44,963 bases of DNA from an uncultured Clostridia bacterium (GTDB lineage: Bacteria; Bacillota; Clostridia; Oscillospirales; Oscillospiraceae): contig CAMNHH010000002.1 in NCBI GenBank assembly GCA_946539175.1, forward strand, positions 1-44,963. Direction: 5' to 3'. Of this stretch, positions 16,417 through 25,079 are shown piece after piece (within the stretch, counting starts at the first letter, position 1; the number at the start of each line of letters is the position of its first letter). The translations under genes and the position numbers were made by a program. Below the pieces are notes generated by a model. The model did not search any database. It saw only the letters and a list, made by a program, of their open reading frames with translations, and had not been told where the DNA came from.

Positions 16417-17716
16417 GGGCATTCTCCTTTAGTCGGTTCCGGTGACGCCAGATGACCGCCAGCCGGTAGGCCAGAATCCAGGCCTCCGCCACAGACATGG
16501 CGGCGCCCAGGGTGATCATATTCATGTTCCCGGTGAAATAGAGGATCGCCAGATTGATGAGATGGATCACGGAGCCGAACACGGTGGAATAGTTGGCGTG
16601 CTTCGCCAGGCCCATGGAGGAGAGCATGGGGAAGCCGCAGATATAGCTGGGCAGGATGATCACTGCGGTGGGCAGCATCACCCGCAGCACGTCGCCGGCG
16701 GGGCCGAACTCCGCGCCGAAAAGCAGTTCACAGAACCGGGGGGCGAGGATGAAGATCACCGCGCAGCCCGCCAGGATGATGGGCTCCAGGATCAGCAGGA
16801 CCTTCTTCACCAGCCGGTAGTCGTGGTGCTTCACCATATAGGGGTACAGGCTGTCGGAGATGGGGGTCAGGGCCTGCTTGCCGGTGGTCATCAGCTTGTC
16901 CGCCGAGGTATAGTAGCCCCGGACCGGGTTGTCCACCATCAGACCGCCGCTGCTGATCTTGCTGGGCGAGACAATGTCCAGGATCACGGTGTTCAGGGCG
17001 GAATAGGCGGTGGTGGCAAAGCGGGAGAGGAAGAACACGGAGGACTGCTTCATCCGCAGCCACACGTCCCCGGGACTGACCCGGCAGAAGCGGATGTTCA
17101 GACGCTTTTTCGCGTCGATCAGACAGGCGAAGACCGCCGCGAAGTTGCCGATGGCGGTCATGGCGGGGATGACCCAGATGGTCTCGGGTCCCTTGAGGAA
17201 GAGGATGATGCCCAGGGTGGAAAAGGCCCGGATGCACACCGTACGGATGGTGATGGCGGACATCTTCTCCAGGCCCCGGTAGAGATAGTCCGGCAGCAGG
17301 GCGTTGAAGGCGGTGCCCAGGAAAAACAGGAAGTAGAAGCCGAACTTTCCCCTCCAGGCGGGGATCACCCGGCAGAGCACAAACAGGGCCGCCAGGGTCA
17401 GGAGCGTCAGAGCCAGCTTGCACCAGCTCACCGCCGTCAGGATCACGTTCAGCCGCTTGCCGTCCTCCCGGAAGCGGGAGACCTCGTCGGTGGCGGAGAG
17501 CAGAAAGCCGAAGTCGATGAAGAGCTGGAAATAGACCATGATGGCCATGGCCACGCCCACGGTGCCGTAGACCGACACCCCCAGCTTCCGGGTCTCAAAG
17601 GGAACCACCAGGGCGGAGAGCAGGTAATTGGAAAAGGTCAGCAGATAGAGCATCAGGGTGTTCCAGGCCAGGACGCCCTCCTTCTTCCCCATTAATCTTT
17701 TGAATTTAGAAAACAC
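16403..17716 (-). CDS. polysaccharide flippase (Wzx/MviN-like, MOP superfamily)
   Basis: The 437-residue product has about 12-14 hydrophobic segments and the N-terminal pattern of polysaccharide biosynthesis exporters (NTLMLYLLTFSNYLLSALVVPF, GVSVYGTVGVAMAIM). Such proteins flip undecaprenyl-linked repeat units across the membrane. The start is a GTG at 17716 with GAGG seven bases upstream. An internal ATG at 17692 lacks a ribosome site. It lies between the glycosyltransferases and the teichoic-acid-type genes, so the exported unit may be a glycan that also carries glycerol phosphate. No TagGH-type ABC exporter gene is in the window. Confidence 0.9.
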   Translation of the reverse strand: MFSKFKRLMGKKEGVLAWNTLMLYLLTFSNYLLSALVVPFETRKLGVSVYGTVGVAMAIMVYFQLFIDFGFLLSATDEVSRFREDGKRLNVILTAVSWCKLALTLLTLAALFVLCRVIPAWRGKFGFYFLFFLGTAFNALLPDYLYRGLEKMSAITIRTVCIRAFSTLGIILFLKGPETIWVIPAMTAIGNFAAVFACLIDAKKRLNIRFCRVSPGDVWLRMKQSSVFFLSRFATTAYSALNTVILDIVSPSKISSGGLMVDNPVRGYYTSADKLMTTGKQALTPISDSLYPYMVKHHDYRLVKKVLLILEPIILAGCAVIFILAPRFCELLFGAEFGPAGDVLRVMLPTAVIILPSYICGFPMLSSMGLAKHANYSTVFGSVIHLINLAILYFTGNMNMITLGAAMSVAEAWILAYRLAVIWRHRNRLKENAHVDA

Positions 17717-17740
17717 AGTTATGCCTCATTTATCTTGTTT

Positions 17741-17759
17741 GATGGGGCCGCGCCGCTAC
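17741..17759 (-). repeat. palindromic element at a glycosyltransferase 3' end
   Basis: The minus strand reads GTAGCGGCGCGGCCCCATC, and its TAG is the stop codon of the glycosyltransferase ending at 17756. It is a short member of the GTAGCGGC-CCAT family found at three other gene ends. Confidence 0.4.
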
Positions 17760-18739
17760 AGGAGCTTTGTCAGCCGAAACAGGGTCCGGGCCAGGCGGTA
17801 ACGTCTGCCCTCCAGGAGCTTGAGAAGAATCAGCTTTTTCTTCCCCAGGGAGGGAAGCAGGGCGCAGCTTCGATACTCGGGGTAACGCTTCTGCACGTAG
17901 CCCAAAAACTCCGGCAGATAGTCGGCCCCGGGGTCCTCCAGCAGGACCCGGCGGGCCGCGTCCAGCACGTTGGTCACCGCCAGCTGGGTCAGCCAGGGCA
18001 GATAGCGCTCCGTCTCCCCCGCCGCCTCAAAGGGGGCCCGGGCCATGTCCAGCGCGTTCAGAATCTCCAGGTTGCGCTTGAGATTGGAGCTCCGCATGAT
18101 GGAGCCCCGGCGGATCAGATAGCCGTAGAAGGGGTCCCGCAGCCGGACCACGCGCTTGGCCGCCAGCAGCAGACCGGGGGTGGTACACAGATCCTCATAC
18201 CAGACCCGGCCCGGGAATCGGATGCCGGTGTCGGTAAACAGGCTTCTGCGGCACAGGCGGCACCAGGCCATGGGCGGATCCAGCAGCAGCTCCGGGGTGT
18301 CCCTGAGGGCTGTGGGCCTGCCCGCCTCCGGGATGGGCCGGGACTCCGCCGGACTTTCCGTCCCGTCCTCCGCCACGTAGCGGAAGGAGAAGGTATACAT
18401 ATCGGCTCCGCTTTTGTCGATCTCCTCCGACAGCCGGGAGAGGGTGTCGGGGGCCACGGTGTCGTCGCTGTCCACAAAGAGCAGATAGTCCCCCCTTGCG
18501 GCCTCCAGCCCCGTATTCCGGGCGGCGCCCAGGCCGCCGTTGGGCTGGTGGATCACCCGGATCAGCTCCGGGTGGGCGGCCCCGTATTCGTCGCAGAGGG
18601 CGGGGCATTTGCCGTCGGTGGCCCCGTCGTCCACCAAAATCAGCTCCCAGTCCCCGCAGCGCTGGGCCAGCAGGGACTCCACGCATTTGGGCAGCCAATC
18701 CGCCACATTGTAGACCGGAACGATGACAGAAAATCGCAT
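17756..18739 (-). CDS. family 2 glycosyltransferase (first of a tandem pair)
   Basis: The 327-residue product has a GT-A fold of family GT2: SVIVPVYNVADWL at the N-terminus, LILVDDGATDG, NGGLGAARNTGLEAARG and the metal-binding LLFVDSDD near 88-95. GT2 enzymes transfer sugars from nucleotide donors. Donor and acceptor cannot be read from sequence. The C-terminal RRYRLARTLFRLTK is basic and matches the end of the neighbouring glycosyltransferase. The two are alike throughout the first 100 residues, so they look like tandem duplicates. AAAGGAT precedes the ATG, and the upstream gene ends four bases before it. Confidence 0.93.
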   Translation of the reverse strand: MRFSVIVPVYNVADWLPKCVESLLAQRCGDWELILVDDGATDGKCPALCDEYGAAHPELIRVIHQPNGGLGAARNTGLEAARGDYLLFVDSDDTVAPDTLSRLSEEIDKSGADMYTFSFRYVAEDGTESPAESRPIPEAGRPTALRDTPELLLDPPMAWCRLCRRSLFTDTGIRFPGRVWYEDLCTTPGLLLAAKRVVRLRDPFYGYLIRRGSIMRSSNLKRNLEILNALDMARAPFEAAGETERYLPWLTQLAVTNVLDAARRVLLEDPGADYLPEFLGYVQKRYPEYRSCALLPSLGKKKLILLKLLEGRRYRLARTLFRLTKLL

Positions 18740-18743
18740 AGCT

Positions 18744-19712
18744 TTATCCTTTCAGATTGAAGAGGGTCCGCAGCAGCCGATACTGCCGATGGCGCACCAG
18801 CCACAGGGCCAGGCGCTTCAGCCGGGGCAGCCTGGCGTTGTAGGAATTGTGCTTCCAGTCCGGGAAGGTCCTGTCGGTGTAGGCCCGGAACTCCGCCAGC
18901 AGCGGATGCTTCGGGTCCTGCCGGGCCACCCGCACCGAAGCGGCCAGCAGCACGTGCTGGACGGTGAGGGCGCAGAGCTCCTCCCGGTAGTCGTCATAGC
19001 GGCCCGTCTGCCGGAACCAGGCCAGGATGTCGTCCAGGGCCTCGAAGATCTCCCGGTTCCGGTCCAGCCTGGTGCTGCTCATGATGGAGCCGGGACGGCT
19101 CAGATAGTAGTAGAAGGGCTCCGGCAGCACCAGAATGCTCCGGGCAGCCGCCTCCAGCTTCACGGTGGTGCGGATGTCCTCGTACCAGACCCTGGAGGGG
19201 TAGCGGATCCCGTTCTCCAGAAACAGCGCTCTACGCCACATCCGCATCCAGGCGGAGGGGGGCGCCAGCAGATAGTCCTTCCGCCGCGTCAGGCTGAAGG
19301 GCGCGCCGGGGGCCGCGTAGGCCGTCTGTGGGACAGGGGGATCGGAGCCGTTGTCGGCAAAGAACTGGAAGCCCACCACGTCCAGATCGGGCGTCGCCGC
19401 TTTCTTCAGTGCCGCCAGGGTGCCGGGGTGGATCTTGTCGTCGCTGTCCACGCAGAGCAGCCACTCCCCTGCCGCAGCCTCGATGCCCGTGTTCCGGGCG
19501 GCCCCCAGGCCGCCGTTGGCCTGATGGATCACCCGGATCAGCTCCGGGTACCGGGCGGCGTAGGCGTCGCAGATCGCGCCGCTGGCGTCGGTGGCCCCGT
19601 CGTCCACCAGAATGATCTCACAGTCCGCGGTATCGTTGGCCAGGACGGAGTCCAGGCAGCCCCGCAGATAGGCTTCCACGTTATAGACCGGAATGATGAT
19701 ACTGATTTTCAT
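18744..19712 (-). CDS. family 2 glycosyltransferase (second of a tandem pair)
   Basis: The 322-residue product has the same layout as its neighbour: ISIIIPVYNVEAYL, IILVDDGATDAS, ELIRVIHQANGGLGAARNTG and the DxD-type LLCVDSDD, with a basic tail RQYRLLRTLFNLKG. The ATG at 19712 is backed by AAAGGAGC and by the family start. The longer frame to 19967 runs into the ligase gene and is rejected. It overlaps the upstream ligase-like gene by four bases (ATGA). It probably adds one sugar of the surface polymer repeat. Specificity is unknown. Confidence 0.93.
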   Translation of the reverse strand: MKISIIIPVYNVEAYLRGCLDSVLANDTADCEIILVDDGATDASGAICDAYAARYPELIRVIHQANGGLGAARNTGIEAAAGEWLLCVDSDDKIHPGTLAALKKAATPDLDVVGFQFFADNGSDPPVPQTAYAAPGAPFSLTRRKDYLLAPPSAWMRMWRRALFLENGIRYPSRVWYEDIRTTVKLEAAARSILVLPEPFYYYLSRPGSIMSSTRLDRNREIFEALDDILAWFRQTGRYDDYREELCALTVQHVLLAASVRVARQDPKHPLLAEFRAYTDRTFPDWKHNSYNARLPRLKRLALWLVRHRQYRLLRTLFNLKG

Positions 19713-21196
19713 GGGGACAGCTCCTTTTTTCTTCCGGGCAATCCGGGCAGCGGGCCGCGGGTCAAGTGCCACAGGCCCGCCAGAACGTAGGCAAGATACA
19801 CGGAGGCGTTGTTCCTGCGGAGCACGGAGACCGTGGTGCAGGCATAGACCAGTGCGATGGCAAAGGCGATGAGAAAGGCGGCCAGCCGTGGATGGAACAG
19901 CATTCGGGGCTGCCTGCGGAGGAAGCGAAGGACACGCAGCGGGAAGATTCCCAGAAAGCACACGCACAGAGCCAAGCCCAGGTAACCGCAGAGATAGACC
20001 ACGCCCAGGACGTCGTTCTCCGGGTCGTAGGTCTCAAACTCCCGCTTCCACTGGTCCGCCTCGAAATAATAGACCTCGGTCTCCTCCACCCGGGTCCTGC
20101 CGATCTCCAGACCGAAGAAGGGGGACAGGGGCGAGGCCTCGGTGGATTCCCGCATCAGCAGCTCGCAGTAGCGGAGCTTCCGCAGCCGGTCGTCACAGAT
20201 CCGGTTCGCGTCCAGGGTGCCCTCATAGGCCTCCGCCACGGCCTGGATGCCGAAGCGGTCCACCATGCCCTGCAGATTGTAGCGGTAGGCGATCCGCAGC
20301 GTCTCAGGATCCCCCGGCTCCAGACCGGCCACGGCAGCGTCGATGCGCTGCTGCTTGGTTACCGCGTTCCGGGCCACCTCCCGCTGGTTCCGCATCATGG
20401 GAGACACGGGCAGCAGGCAGGCAAAGACGGCGGTACACAGCAGCAGAGTCAGCGCCTGGGGCCGGAGCGATTTGTCATGCAGCAGCATGCAGGCCGCCAG
20501 GCAGAGGCCGGTGGCCATCAGAGAAGCGTAGGCCAGGCGGGTGCCAAAGAGAAACAGAACGCCGAAGCACAGCAGGCAGGCCCCCACAAGGGGCAGAAGT
20601 CTGCCGGGAAAGCGCTCCAGAGTCCAGGCCAGGACCAGGGGGCAGAGCAGGCTCAGAATGGCGCTCTGTGCGGAGCTCCAGAAAAACCAGCCCCGGACCC
20701 CGATCCCCTTGGCCTCGTAGGTATGGGGATCCGTCCCGGTGAGGACGCTCAGCAGCATTACGAGAAGAATGACGCCGAAGCTCAACAGCAGGCCCTTCAT
20801 CAGTACGGAGAAGCCGTCCTGCAGCTCCTTGGAAAAGGTGATGAAGCAAAGCGTCGCGATGGGCAGGAAGAGAAAGCGGATCTGATCCGCCAGATCCTCC
20901 AGCCAGGCGTAATCCGGGTTGACCCTCCGGCACACCAGGCAGTGGCCGCTGAGATAAGCCAGGACGATCAGCCCCAGCACCAGATAGACCCAGCGGCGGC
21001 GGCTCAGCAGGACTCCCAGGACCAGGATCATCACCAGCAGGACGATCCGTGCCGTCAGGGTAAAGGTATTGCTCAGACCCGTCCGAAGCTGCCAGTAGCC
21101 CAGTACGTCCAACAGGGGCTGGAGCACGCAGAAAACCACGATCAGCACCGGAAGGCGCCTTTTGAGCCAGGTCATCAGCTGATTGGAACTTGTCAA
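19709..21196 (-). CDS. O-antigen ligase/polymerase-like membrane protein (copy 1)
   Basis: The 495-residue product has about 11-12 hydrophobic segments and a large polar loop at about 270-390, the layout of O-antigen ligase and Wzy-like proteins. Conserved-looking segments are VRGWFFWSSAQSAIL, FLFGTRLAYASL and, near the end, VSVLRRNNASVYLAYVLAGLWHL. All three recur in the adjacent gene. The start is a TTG at 21196 with AAAGGAG upstream. The first internal ATG has no ribosome site. It may polymerise a glycan repeat or attach it to the wall, but which is not decidable here. Confidence 0.82.
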   Translation of the reverse strand: MTSSNQLMTWLKRRLPVLIVVFCVLQPLLDVLGYWQLRTGLSNTFTLTARIVLLVMILVLGVLLSRRRWVYLVLGLIVLAYLSGHCLVCRRVNPDYAWLEDLADQIRFLFLPIATLCFITFSKELQDGFSVLMKGLLLSFGVILLVMLLSVLTGTDPHTYEAKGIGVRGWFFWSSAQSAILSLLCPLVLAWTLERFPGRLLPLVGACLLCFGVLFLFGTRLAYASLMATGLCLAACMLLHDKSLRPQALTLLLCTAVFACLLPVSPMMRNQREVARNAVTKQQRIDAAVAGLEPGDPETLRIAYRYNLQGMVDRFGIQAVAEAYEGTLDANRICDDRLRKLRYCELLMRESTEASPLSPFFGLEIGRTRVEETEVYYFEADQWKREFETYDPENDVLGVVYLCGYLGLALCVCFLGIFPLRVLRFLRRQPRMLFHPRLAAFLIAFAIALVYACTTVSVLRRNNASVYLAYVLAGLWHLTRGPLPGLPGRKKELSP

Positions 21197-21267
21197 GTAC
21201 GCGTGCTCCTTTCTGTCAAACTCGTCCCTTCAGCGGGACGGCATTGCGGATACCGATTGCCGGGCGA

Positions 21268-22845
21268 TTACTTTTGAAGCGCCGGCTTCCGCTCGGTTTC
21301 CTCTTTCTTTTGGCTCAGATACCAGAGTCCCACCAGCACCAGTGCCATGTAAACGGAGGCGTTGTTTCGGCGCAGGACGGAAACGGTGAAGTAGGCGTGG
21401 GCCAGGCCGAACAGGTAGGCGCCGGCAAAGGCGATCATATCCACGGTGAAATAGCTTCTGAAATCCCGCAGGACACAGACCAGCGCCTTGACGCCGAACC
21501 AAAGCAGGAAGAGCACCATCAGCACCAGGCCCACGATGCCCAGCAGGAAGTAGATGCCGTGGAAGTCGTTCTCCACGTCGTAGTTGATGTACCCGTCCTC
21601 CCACTCGCCGGTCTTTTCGTTCTTCACGCCGTAGTGGACGAACTCCCGCATATCCAGCAGATTGATGCCGAACAGGTGCTGGAGCAGGTTGGCGTCCTCC
21701 ATCAGCAGCTCGCAGAAGCTGAGCTTTTCGATACGCCAATTGCCGAGAACGGCAGCGTCCATGGTGTATTTGTATTTGTCCATGACCCGGGCGTAGCCGA
21801 AGTGCTGGACCATGCCGGCCAGGTAGCCGCGGTAGATCTTCTCCAGCTTTTTCCAGTCGCTTCTGGACATATTGGGGGCGTCGGGAGAATCCGGCACAGG
21901 CACCTCAGTCTCACCCGGGGCCAAGGGCTCGGTTTCCTCCGTCGGAGGCGTTACGTCATCGGGCAGAATGGTGATATGCTGATCGTCGATGACTTTATCG
22001 TTTCGCTCGGTGATCTCATCCACCGCATGCATCCGCTGAGCCATGGGAGACAGCGGAAAGGCGCCGGTGAAGATCGCCGTAATCAGGAAAACCACCAGAG
22101 CCTGCTTCCAGCGCTTGTGGTCCATCAAAAACAGGCAGACGCTGACGCCGAGGCCGCAGGCCACCATGGCGCCAAAGGTCAGGCGGGTGCCAAAGAAATA
22201 GAGCGTGACCTCCGCCGCCACCGTACACAGAGCCACAGGCAGCAGCTTGTCCCGCCAGCGGCTGAGCGACCAGCAGATAACGATGGGGGCCATCATAGCC
22301 AGGATGGCGCTCTGGCTGTTGGCCCAGAAAAACCAGCCCAGCACGCCGATGTGCTCGTGCCGGTAGGTCTCCCGGTCGGTGCCGGTCAGTACGCTGACGA
22401 TCTCCACAGCCACGATGATCAGGATATTGATGAGCATGCCGGTTTTCATGGCCTGGAAGGCCTTCTCCCCGCCGCAGCGCAGGAAGGTGATGAAGCACAG
22501 CACCGTCATGGGCATCAGATAGATCCGAATCAGATTGATCAGATCTGTCACAGGCTCCGTATAGCCGCCGGGCAGGTTTGCCGCCACGTGCAGCGCGGTC
22601 AGAACCAGAAGCACGGCCGCGAACAGAAAGTAGTACCGCTTGCGGTCAGAAAGCAAAAATCCCAGCAGCACGGATCCGCAGAGCAACAGCATACGAACGG
22701 CCATGGTCAGCGTGTTGCCGATCTCCAGCATCATCTGCCAATAGCCCACCACGTCCAGGATGGGCTGCAGGATGCAATAGATCATAATCAATATCGGAAG
22801 GCGCCGGATCAGTGCGGCCTTCAGGGAGTCTCTTTGCTTCAGCAA
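21268..22845 (-). CDS. O-antigen ligase/polymerase-like membrane protein (copy 2)
   Basis: This first gene of the operon encodes about 525 residues with a multi-pass layout like its neighbour: LPILIMIYCILQPILDVVGYWQ at the N-terminus, VLGWFFWANSQSAILAMM, YFFGTRLTFGAM, and a C-terminal VSVLRRNNASVYMALVLVGLWYL. The long extracytoplasmic loop is acidic (EETEPLAPGETEVPVPDSPD). The start is uncertain. A TTG at 22845 fits GAAGGG upstream and parallels the TTG of copy 1, whereas the frame back to 22989 would cross the promoter. The two copies arose by duplication and may have split roles between polymerase and ligase, which is inference. Confidence 0.8.
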   Translation of the reverse strand: MLKQRDSLKAALIRRLPILIMIYCILQPILDVVGYWQMMLEIGNTLTMAVRMLLLCGSVLLGFLLSDRKRYYFLFAAVLLVLTALHVAANLPGGYTEPVTDLINLIRIYLMPMTVLCFITFLRCGGEKAFQAMKTGMLINILIIVAVEIVSVLTGTDRETYRHEHIGVLGWFFWANSQSAILAMMAPIVICWSLSRWRDKLLPVALCTVAAEVTLYFFGTRLTFGAMVACGLGVSVCLFLMDHKRWKQALVVFLITAIFTGAFPLSPMAQRMHAVDEITERNDKVIDDQHITILPDDVTPPTEETEPLAPGETEVPVPDSPDAPNMSRSDWKKLEKIYRGYLAGMVQHFGYARVMDKYKYTMDAAVLGNWRIEKLSFCELLMEDANLLQHLFGINLLDMREFVHYGVKNEKTGEWEDGYINYDVENDFHGIYFLLGIVGLVLMVLFLLWFGVKALVCVLRDFRSYFTVDMIAFAGAYLFGLAHAYFTVSVLRRNNASVYMALVLVGLWYLSQKKEETERKPALQK

Positions 22846-22879
22846 GGTCCCACTTCCCTTCTTATCTTTATGTTGATAT

Positions 22880-22908
22880 AGTATACCATACGGAACAGCT
22901 TTTGTCCA
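22880..22908 (-). promoter_or_regulatory. promoter of the surface-polymer operon
   Basis: On the minus strand TGGACA (22903-22908) and TATACT (22880-22885) are exactly 17 bases apart, about 35 bases before the first gene. No other strong promoter was found within the eight genes, which mostly overlap, so this likely drives them all. Confidence 0.75.
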
Positions 22909-22909
22909 G

Positions 22910-22946
22910 ATAAAAAAGAGAAGCGGCATCCGTTTCCGGATGCCGC
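22910..22946 (-). terminator. terminator after the zinc-ribbon gene
   Basis: GCGGCATCCG pairs with CGGATGCCGC around a four-base loop, followed on the minus strand by TTCTCTTTTTTA. It insulates the polymer-operon promoter from the upstream genes. Confidence 0.9.
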
Positions 22947-22958
22947 GAAGCTGAAAAA

Positions 22959-23237
22959 TCAGCCGTTCTCTCTCATCTTTGCAAAGCACTCGCTGCAGTA
23001 GACGGGACGGTCGGTCTTGGGCTCGAAGGGAACGCGAGCTTCCCGGCCGCAGGCCGCGCAGGTGGCGGTGAAGAACTCTCTGGGGCCGCGGGCAGCGTTC
23101 TTGCGAGCGTCACGGCAGGCCTTGCAGCGCTGGGGCTCGTTCTGGAAGCCGCGCTCTGCATAGAATTCCTGCTCACCGGCGGTGAAAACGAACTCTTTGC
23201 CGCACTCTTTGCAAACTAAGGTCTTGTCTTCGAACAT
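22959..23237 (-). CDS. small zinc-ribbon protein
   Basis: The 92-residue product has two CxxC-type knuckle pairs. The first half reads LVCKECGKEFVFTAGEQEFYAERG and then RCKACRDARK, the pattern of the probable zinc-ribbon family (zf-trcl). The second half has CAACGREARVPFEP and VYCSECF, resembling a CxxC-x-CxxC DNA- or RNA-binding ribbon. AGAGAGGT precedes the ATG. No function is assigned to the family. It follows a SigH-like sigma factor on the same strand with a 64-base gap and has its own terminator, so the two may be co-transcribed. Confidence 0.85.
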   Translation of the reverse strand: MFEDKTLVCKECGKEFVFTAGEQEFYAERGFQNEPQRCKACRDARKNAARGPREFFTATCAACGREARVPFEPKTDRPVYCSECFAKMRENG

Positions 23238-23301
23238 GGATTTTACCTCTCTTTTGGTTGCCTGTCCTGATGGTTGCGAACATTGGCAGATTTAGAATAT
23301 G

Positions 23302-23880
23302 CTAAACGGTTGAACCGTCTTCGCCAAGGATATGGGCGGCCTTGCGGCGAATCCGCTGCACGGCGTTGTCCACGGATTTCTGTGCCTTGCCCAGACGCCG
23401 GGAGATCTCGCGGTAGGAATAGCCCTCCAGATACAGGGCCAGAACCCGCCGCTCCGTGGGACTGAGCTGCTGCTCCAGGGCTTTCATGAAGTCCCGGAAC
23501 TGCTCCCGGCTGATCAGCTCCGACTCCGGATCGCTCAGCAGGACTCCGCTTCCTTCCAGGGGAACGGAGTCGTTCAGAGGCGCATGCTTCCGGGCGGCGG
23601 CGGCGCGGACTGCCGAGATCAAATGCCGTCGGATACAGAGGGCCGCGAAGGCCTCAAAGGGGGTCCCGCTGTCGGGACGGTAGCCGCGAATGGCGTCCAG
23701 CAGGCCGATCATGCCCTCCTGGACCAGATCCTCATGATCGCCTCCCGCCAGAAACAGGGGACGGGCGCAGGCCCGCACCAGACGGGTGTGCCGCTGGATC
23801 AGCTCCCGCATGGCGCCGTGGGAGGCAGCGGCAAGGGCCAGCAGCTCCCGGTCGCTATAGTGTGTGAAATCTTCTGTCAT
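23302..23880 (-). CDS. sigH: SigH-like sigma-70 family sigma factor
   Basis: The 192-residue product has sigma region 2 with GGDHEDLVQEGMIGLLDAIRGY near 47-68 and FEAFAALCIRRHLISAVRAA, patterns close to SigH of Bacillus, including the KHAPLND linker. Region 4 follows with LSPTERRVLALYLEGYSYREISRRLG. SigH directs stationary-phase and early sporulation genes. It lies away from the usual secE-nusG surroundings and 120 bases upstream of the ruvB end on the same strand. The ATG has no obvious Shine-Dalgarno and the predicted transcript leader is only about 15-20 bases. Assignment as SigH rather than another SigH-type paralogue is likely but not certain. Confidence 0.85.
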   Translation of the reverse strand: MTEDFTHYSDRELLALAAASHGAMRELIQRHTRLVRACARPLFLAGGDHEDLVQEGMIGLLDAIRGYRPDSGTPFEAFAALCIRRHLISAVRAAAARKHAPLNDSVPLEGSGVLLSDPESELISREQFRDFMKALEQQLSPTERRVLALYLEGYSYREISRRLGKAQKSVDNAVQRIRRKAAHILGEDGSTV

Positions 23881-23904
23881 ATATTCTGAAATGTGTTCCC
23901 GATA

Positions 23905-23932
23905 ATTATACCACTTCTCGCCTGTCTGTCAA
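23905..23932 (-). promoter_or_regulatory. sigH promoter (consensus)
   Basis: On the minus strand a perfect TTGACA (23927-23932) and perfect TATAAT (23905-23910) are 16 bases apart, ending only 24 bases before the sigH ATG. It is the strongest vegetative promoter in the window by consensus. Confidence 0.9.
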
Positions 23933-23999
23933 CTGGTTTTTTGCAAAAATCCGAAGTTTTTATCATTTCTTAAGAATAAAAGCAGGAATTAATGTATAT

Positions 24000-25067
24000 T
24001 CATGCTTGAATATCCGCAGGATTTACGGCAAAGAGCTTCATCTGCTGCTGTCCGGCATAAGCGATACCAAGATGCTCATAAGCCAGTTTTGTCACGCATC
24101 GTCCTCTGGGGGTCCTGGAAAGGAAGCCGATCTGCATCAGATAGGGCTCGTACACGTCCTCCAGGGTCACCGCCTCCTCCCCGATGGTGGCCGCCAGGGT
24201 TTCCAGACCCACGGGGCCGCCGCCGTAGTTCTCGATGATGGCCCGCAGCATCCGGTGGTCGATCCGGTCCAGGCCCAGCTGGTCGATCTCCAGCCTCTCC
24301 AGGGCATGGGCCGCCGCCTGGGCGGTGATGACTCCGTCGTAGTAGATCTGGGCAAAATCCCGGACCCGGCGCAGGATGCGGTTGGCGATCCGGGGCGTGC
24401 CCCGGCTGCGGGAGGCAATCTCCCGGGCGCCGGCGGGGTCGATCTGCATCCCGAAGAGGGTCGCGGATCGGGTGACGATCCGGGCCAGCTCCTCCGGCTG
24501 ATAGAGCTCCAGCCGCAGGGAGACGCCGAAGCGGTCCCGCAGGGGGGACGACAGCTGCCCGGCCCGGGTGGTGGCGCCGATCAGCGTGAATTTGGGCAGA
24601 TCCAGCCGGATGGAGTTGGCGCTGGGGCCCTTGCCCACGATGATGTCGATGGCGAAGTCCTCCATGGCGGGGTACAGGATCTCCTCCACCACCCGGTTCA
24701 GCCGGTGGATCTCGTCGATGAAGAGGATATCGCCGGGGTTCAGATTGGTCAGCAGGGCCGCCAGGTCGCCGGGCTTCTCAATGGCGGGGCCGGAGGTGAC
24801 CCGGATATTGACCCCCATCTCATTGGCGATGACCCCGGCCAGGGTGGTCTTGCCCAGGCCCGGAGGGCCGTAGAGCAGCACATGGTCCAGGGGCTCGTTC
24901 CGGCGGCGGGCCGCCTCGATGTAGACCGCCAGATTCTCCTTGGCCTTTTCCTGGCCGGTATAATCCCGGAGGGTCTTGGGCCGGAGGGTGAATTCTCCCT
25001 CGTCCATGGGGGTCATGGAGGCGGTCACCACGGGGGCGTCGTAATTCTGGGAAAAGTCGATGCTCAT
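24000..25067 (-). CDS. ruvB: Holliday junction branch-migration helicase RuvB
   Basis: RuvB is the AAA+ motor that drives Holliday junction branch migration with RuvA. The 355-residue product has [15 protein letters not shown], Walker [12 protein letters not shown] near 66-76, Walker [10 protein letters not shown], sensor 1 [10 protein letters not shown] and the C-terminal winged helix with [18 protein letters not shown] precedes the ATG. It lies 12 bases after ruvA in the order ruvC-ruvA-ruvB. No LexA (Cheo) box was recognised upstream of the cluster. Confidence 0.98.
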   Translation of the reverse strand: MSIDFSQNYDAPVVTASMTPMDEGEFTLRPKTLRDYTGQEKAKENLAVYIEAARRRNEPLDHVLLYGPPGLGKTTLAGVIANEMGVNIRVTSGPAIEKPGDLAALLTNLNPGDILFIDEIHRLNRVVEEILYPAMEDFAIDIIVGKGPSANSIRLDLPKFTLIGATTRAGQLSSPLRDRFGVSLRLELYQPEELARIVTRSATLFGMQIDPAGAREIASRSRGTPRIANRILRRVRDFAQIYYDGVITAQAAAHALERLEIDQLGLDRIDHRMLRAIIENYGGGPVGLETLAATIGEEAVTLEDVYEPYLMQIGFLSRTPRGRCVTKLAYEHLGIAYAGQQQMKLFAVNPADIQA

Positions 25068-25079
25068 ACCCGGCCCTCC

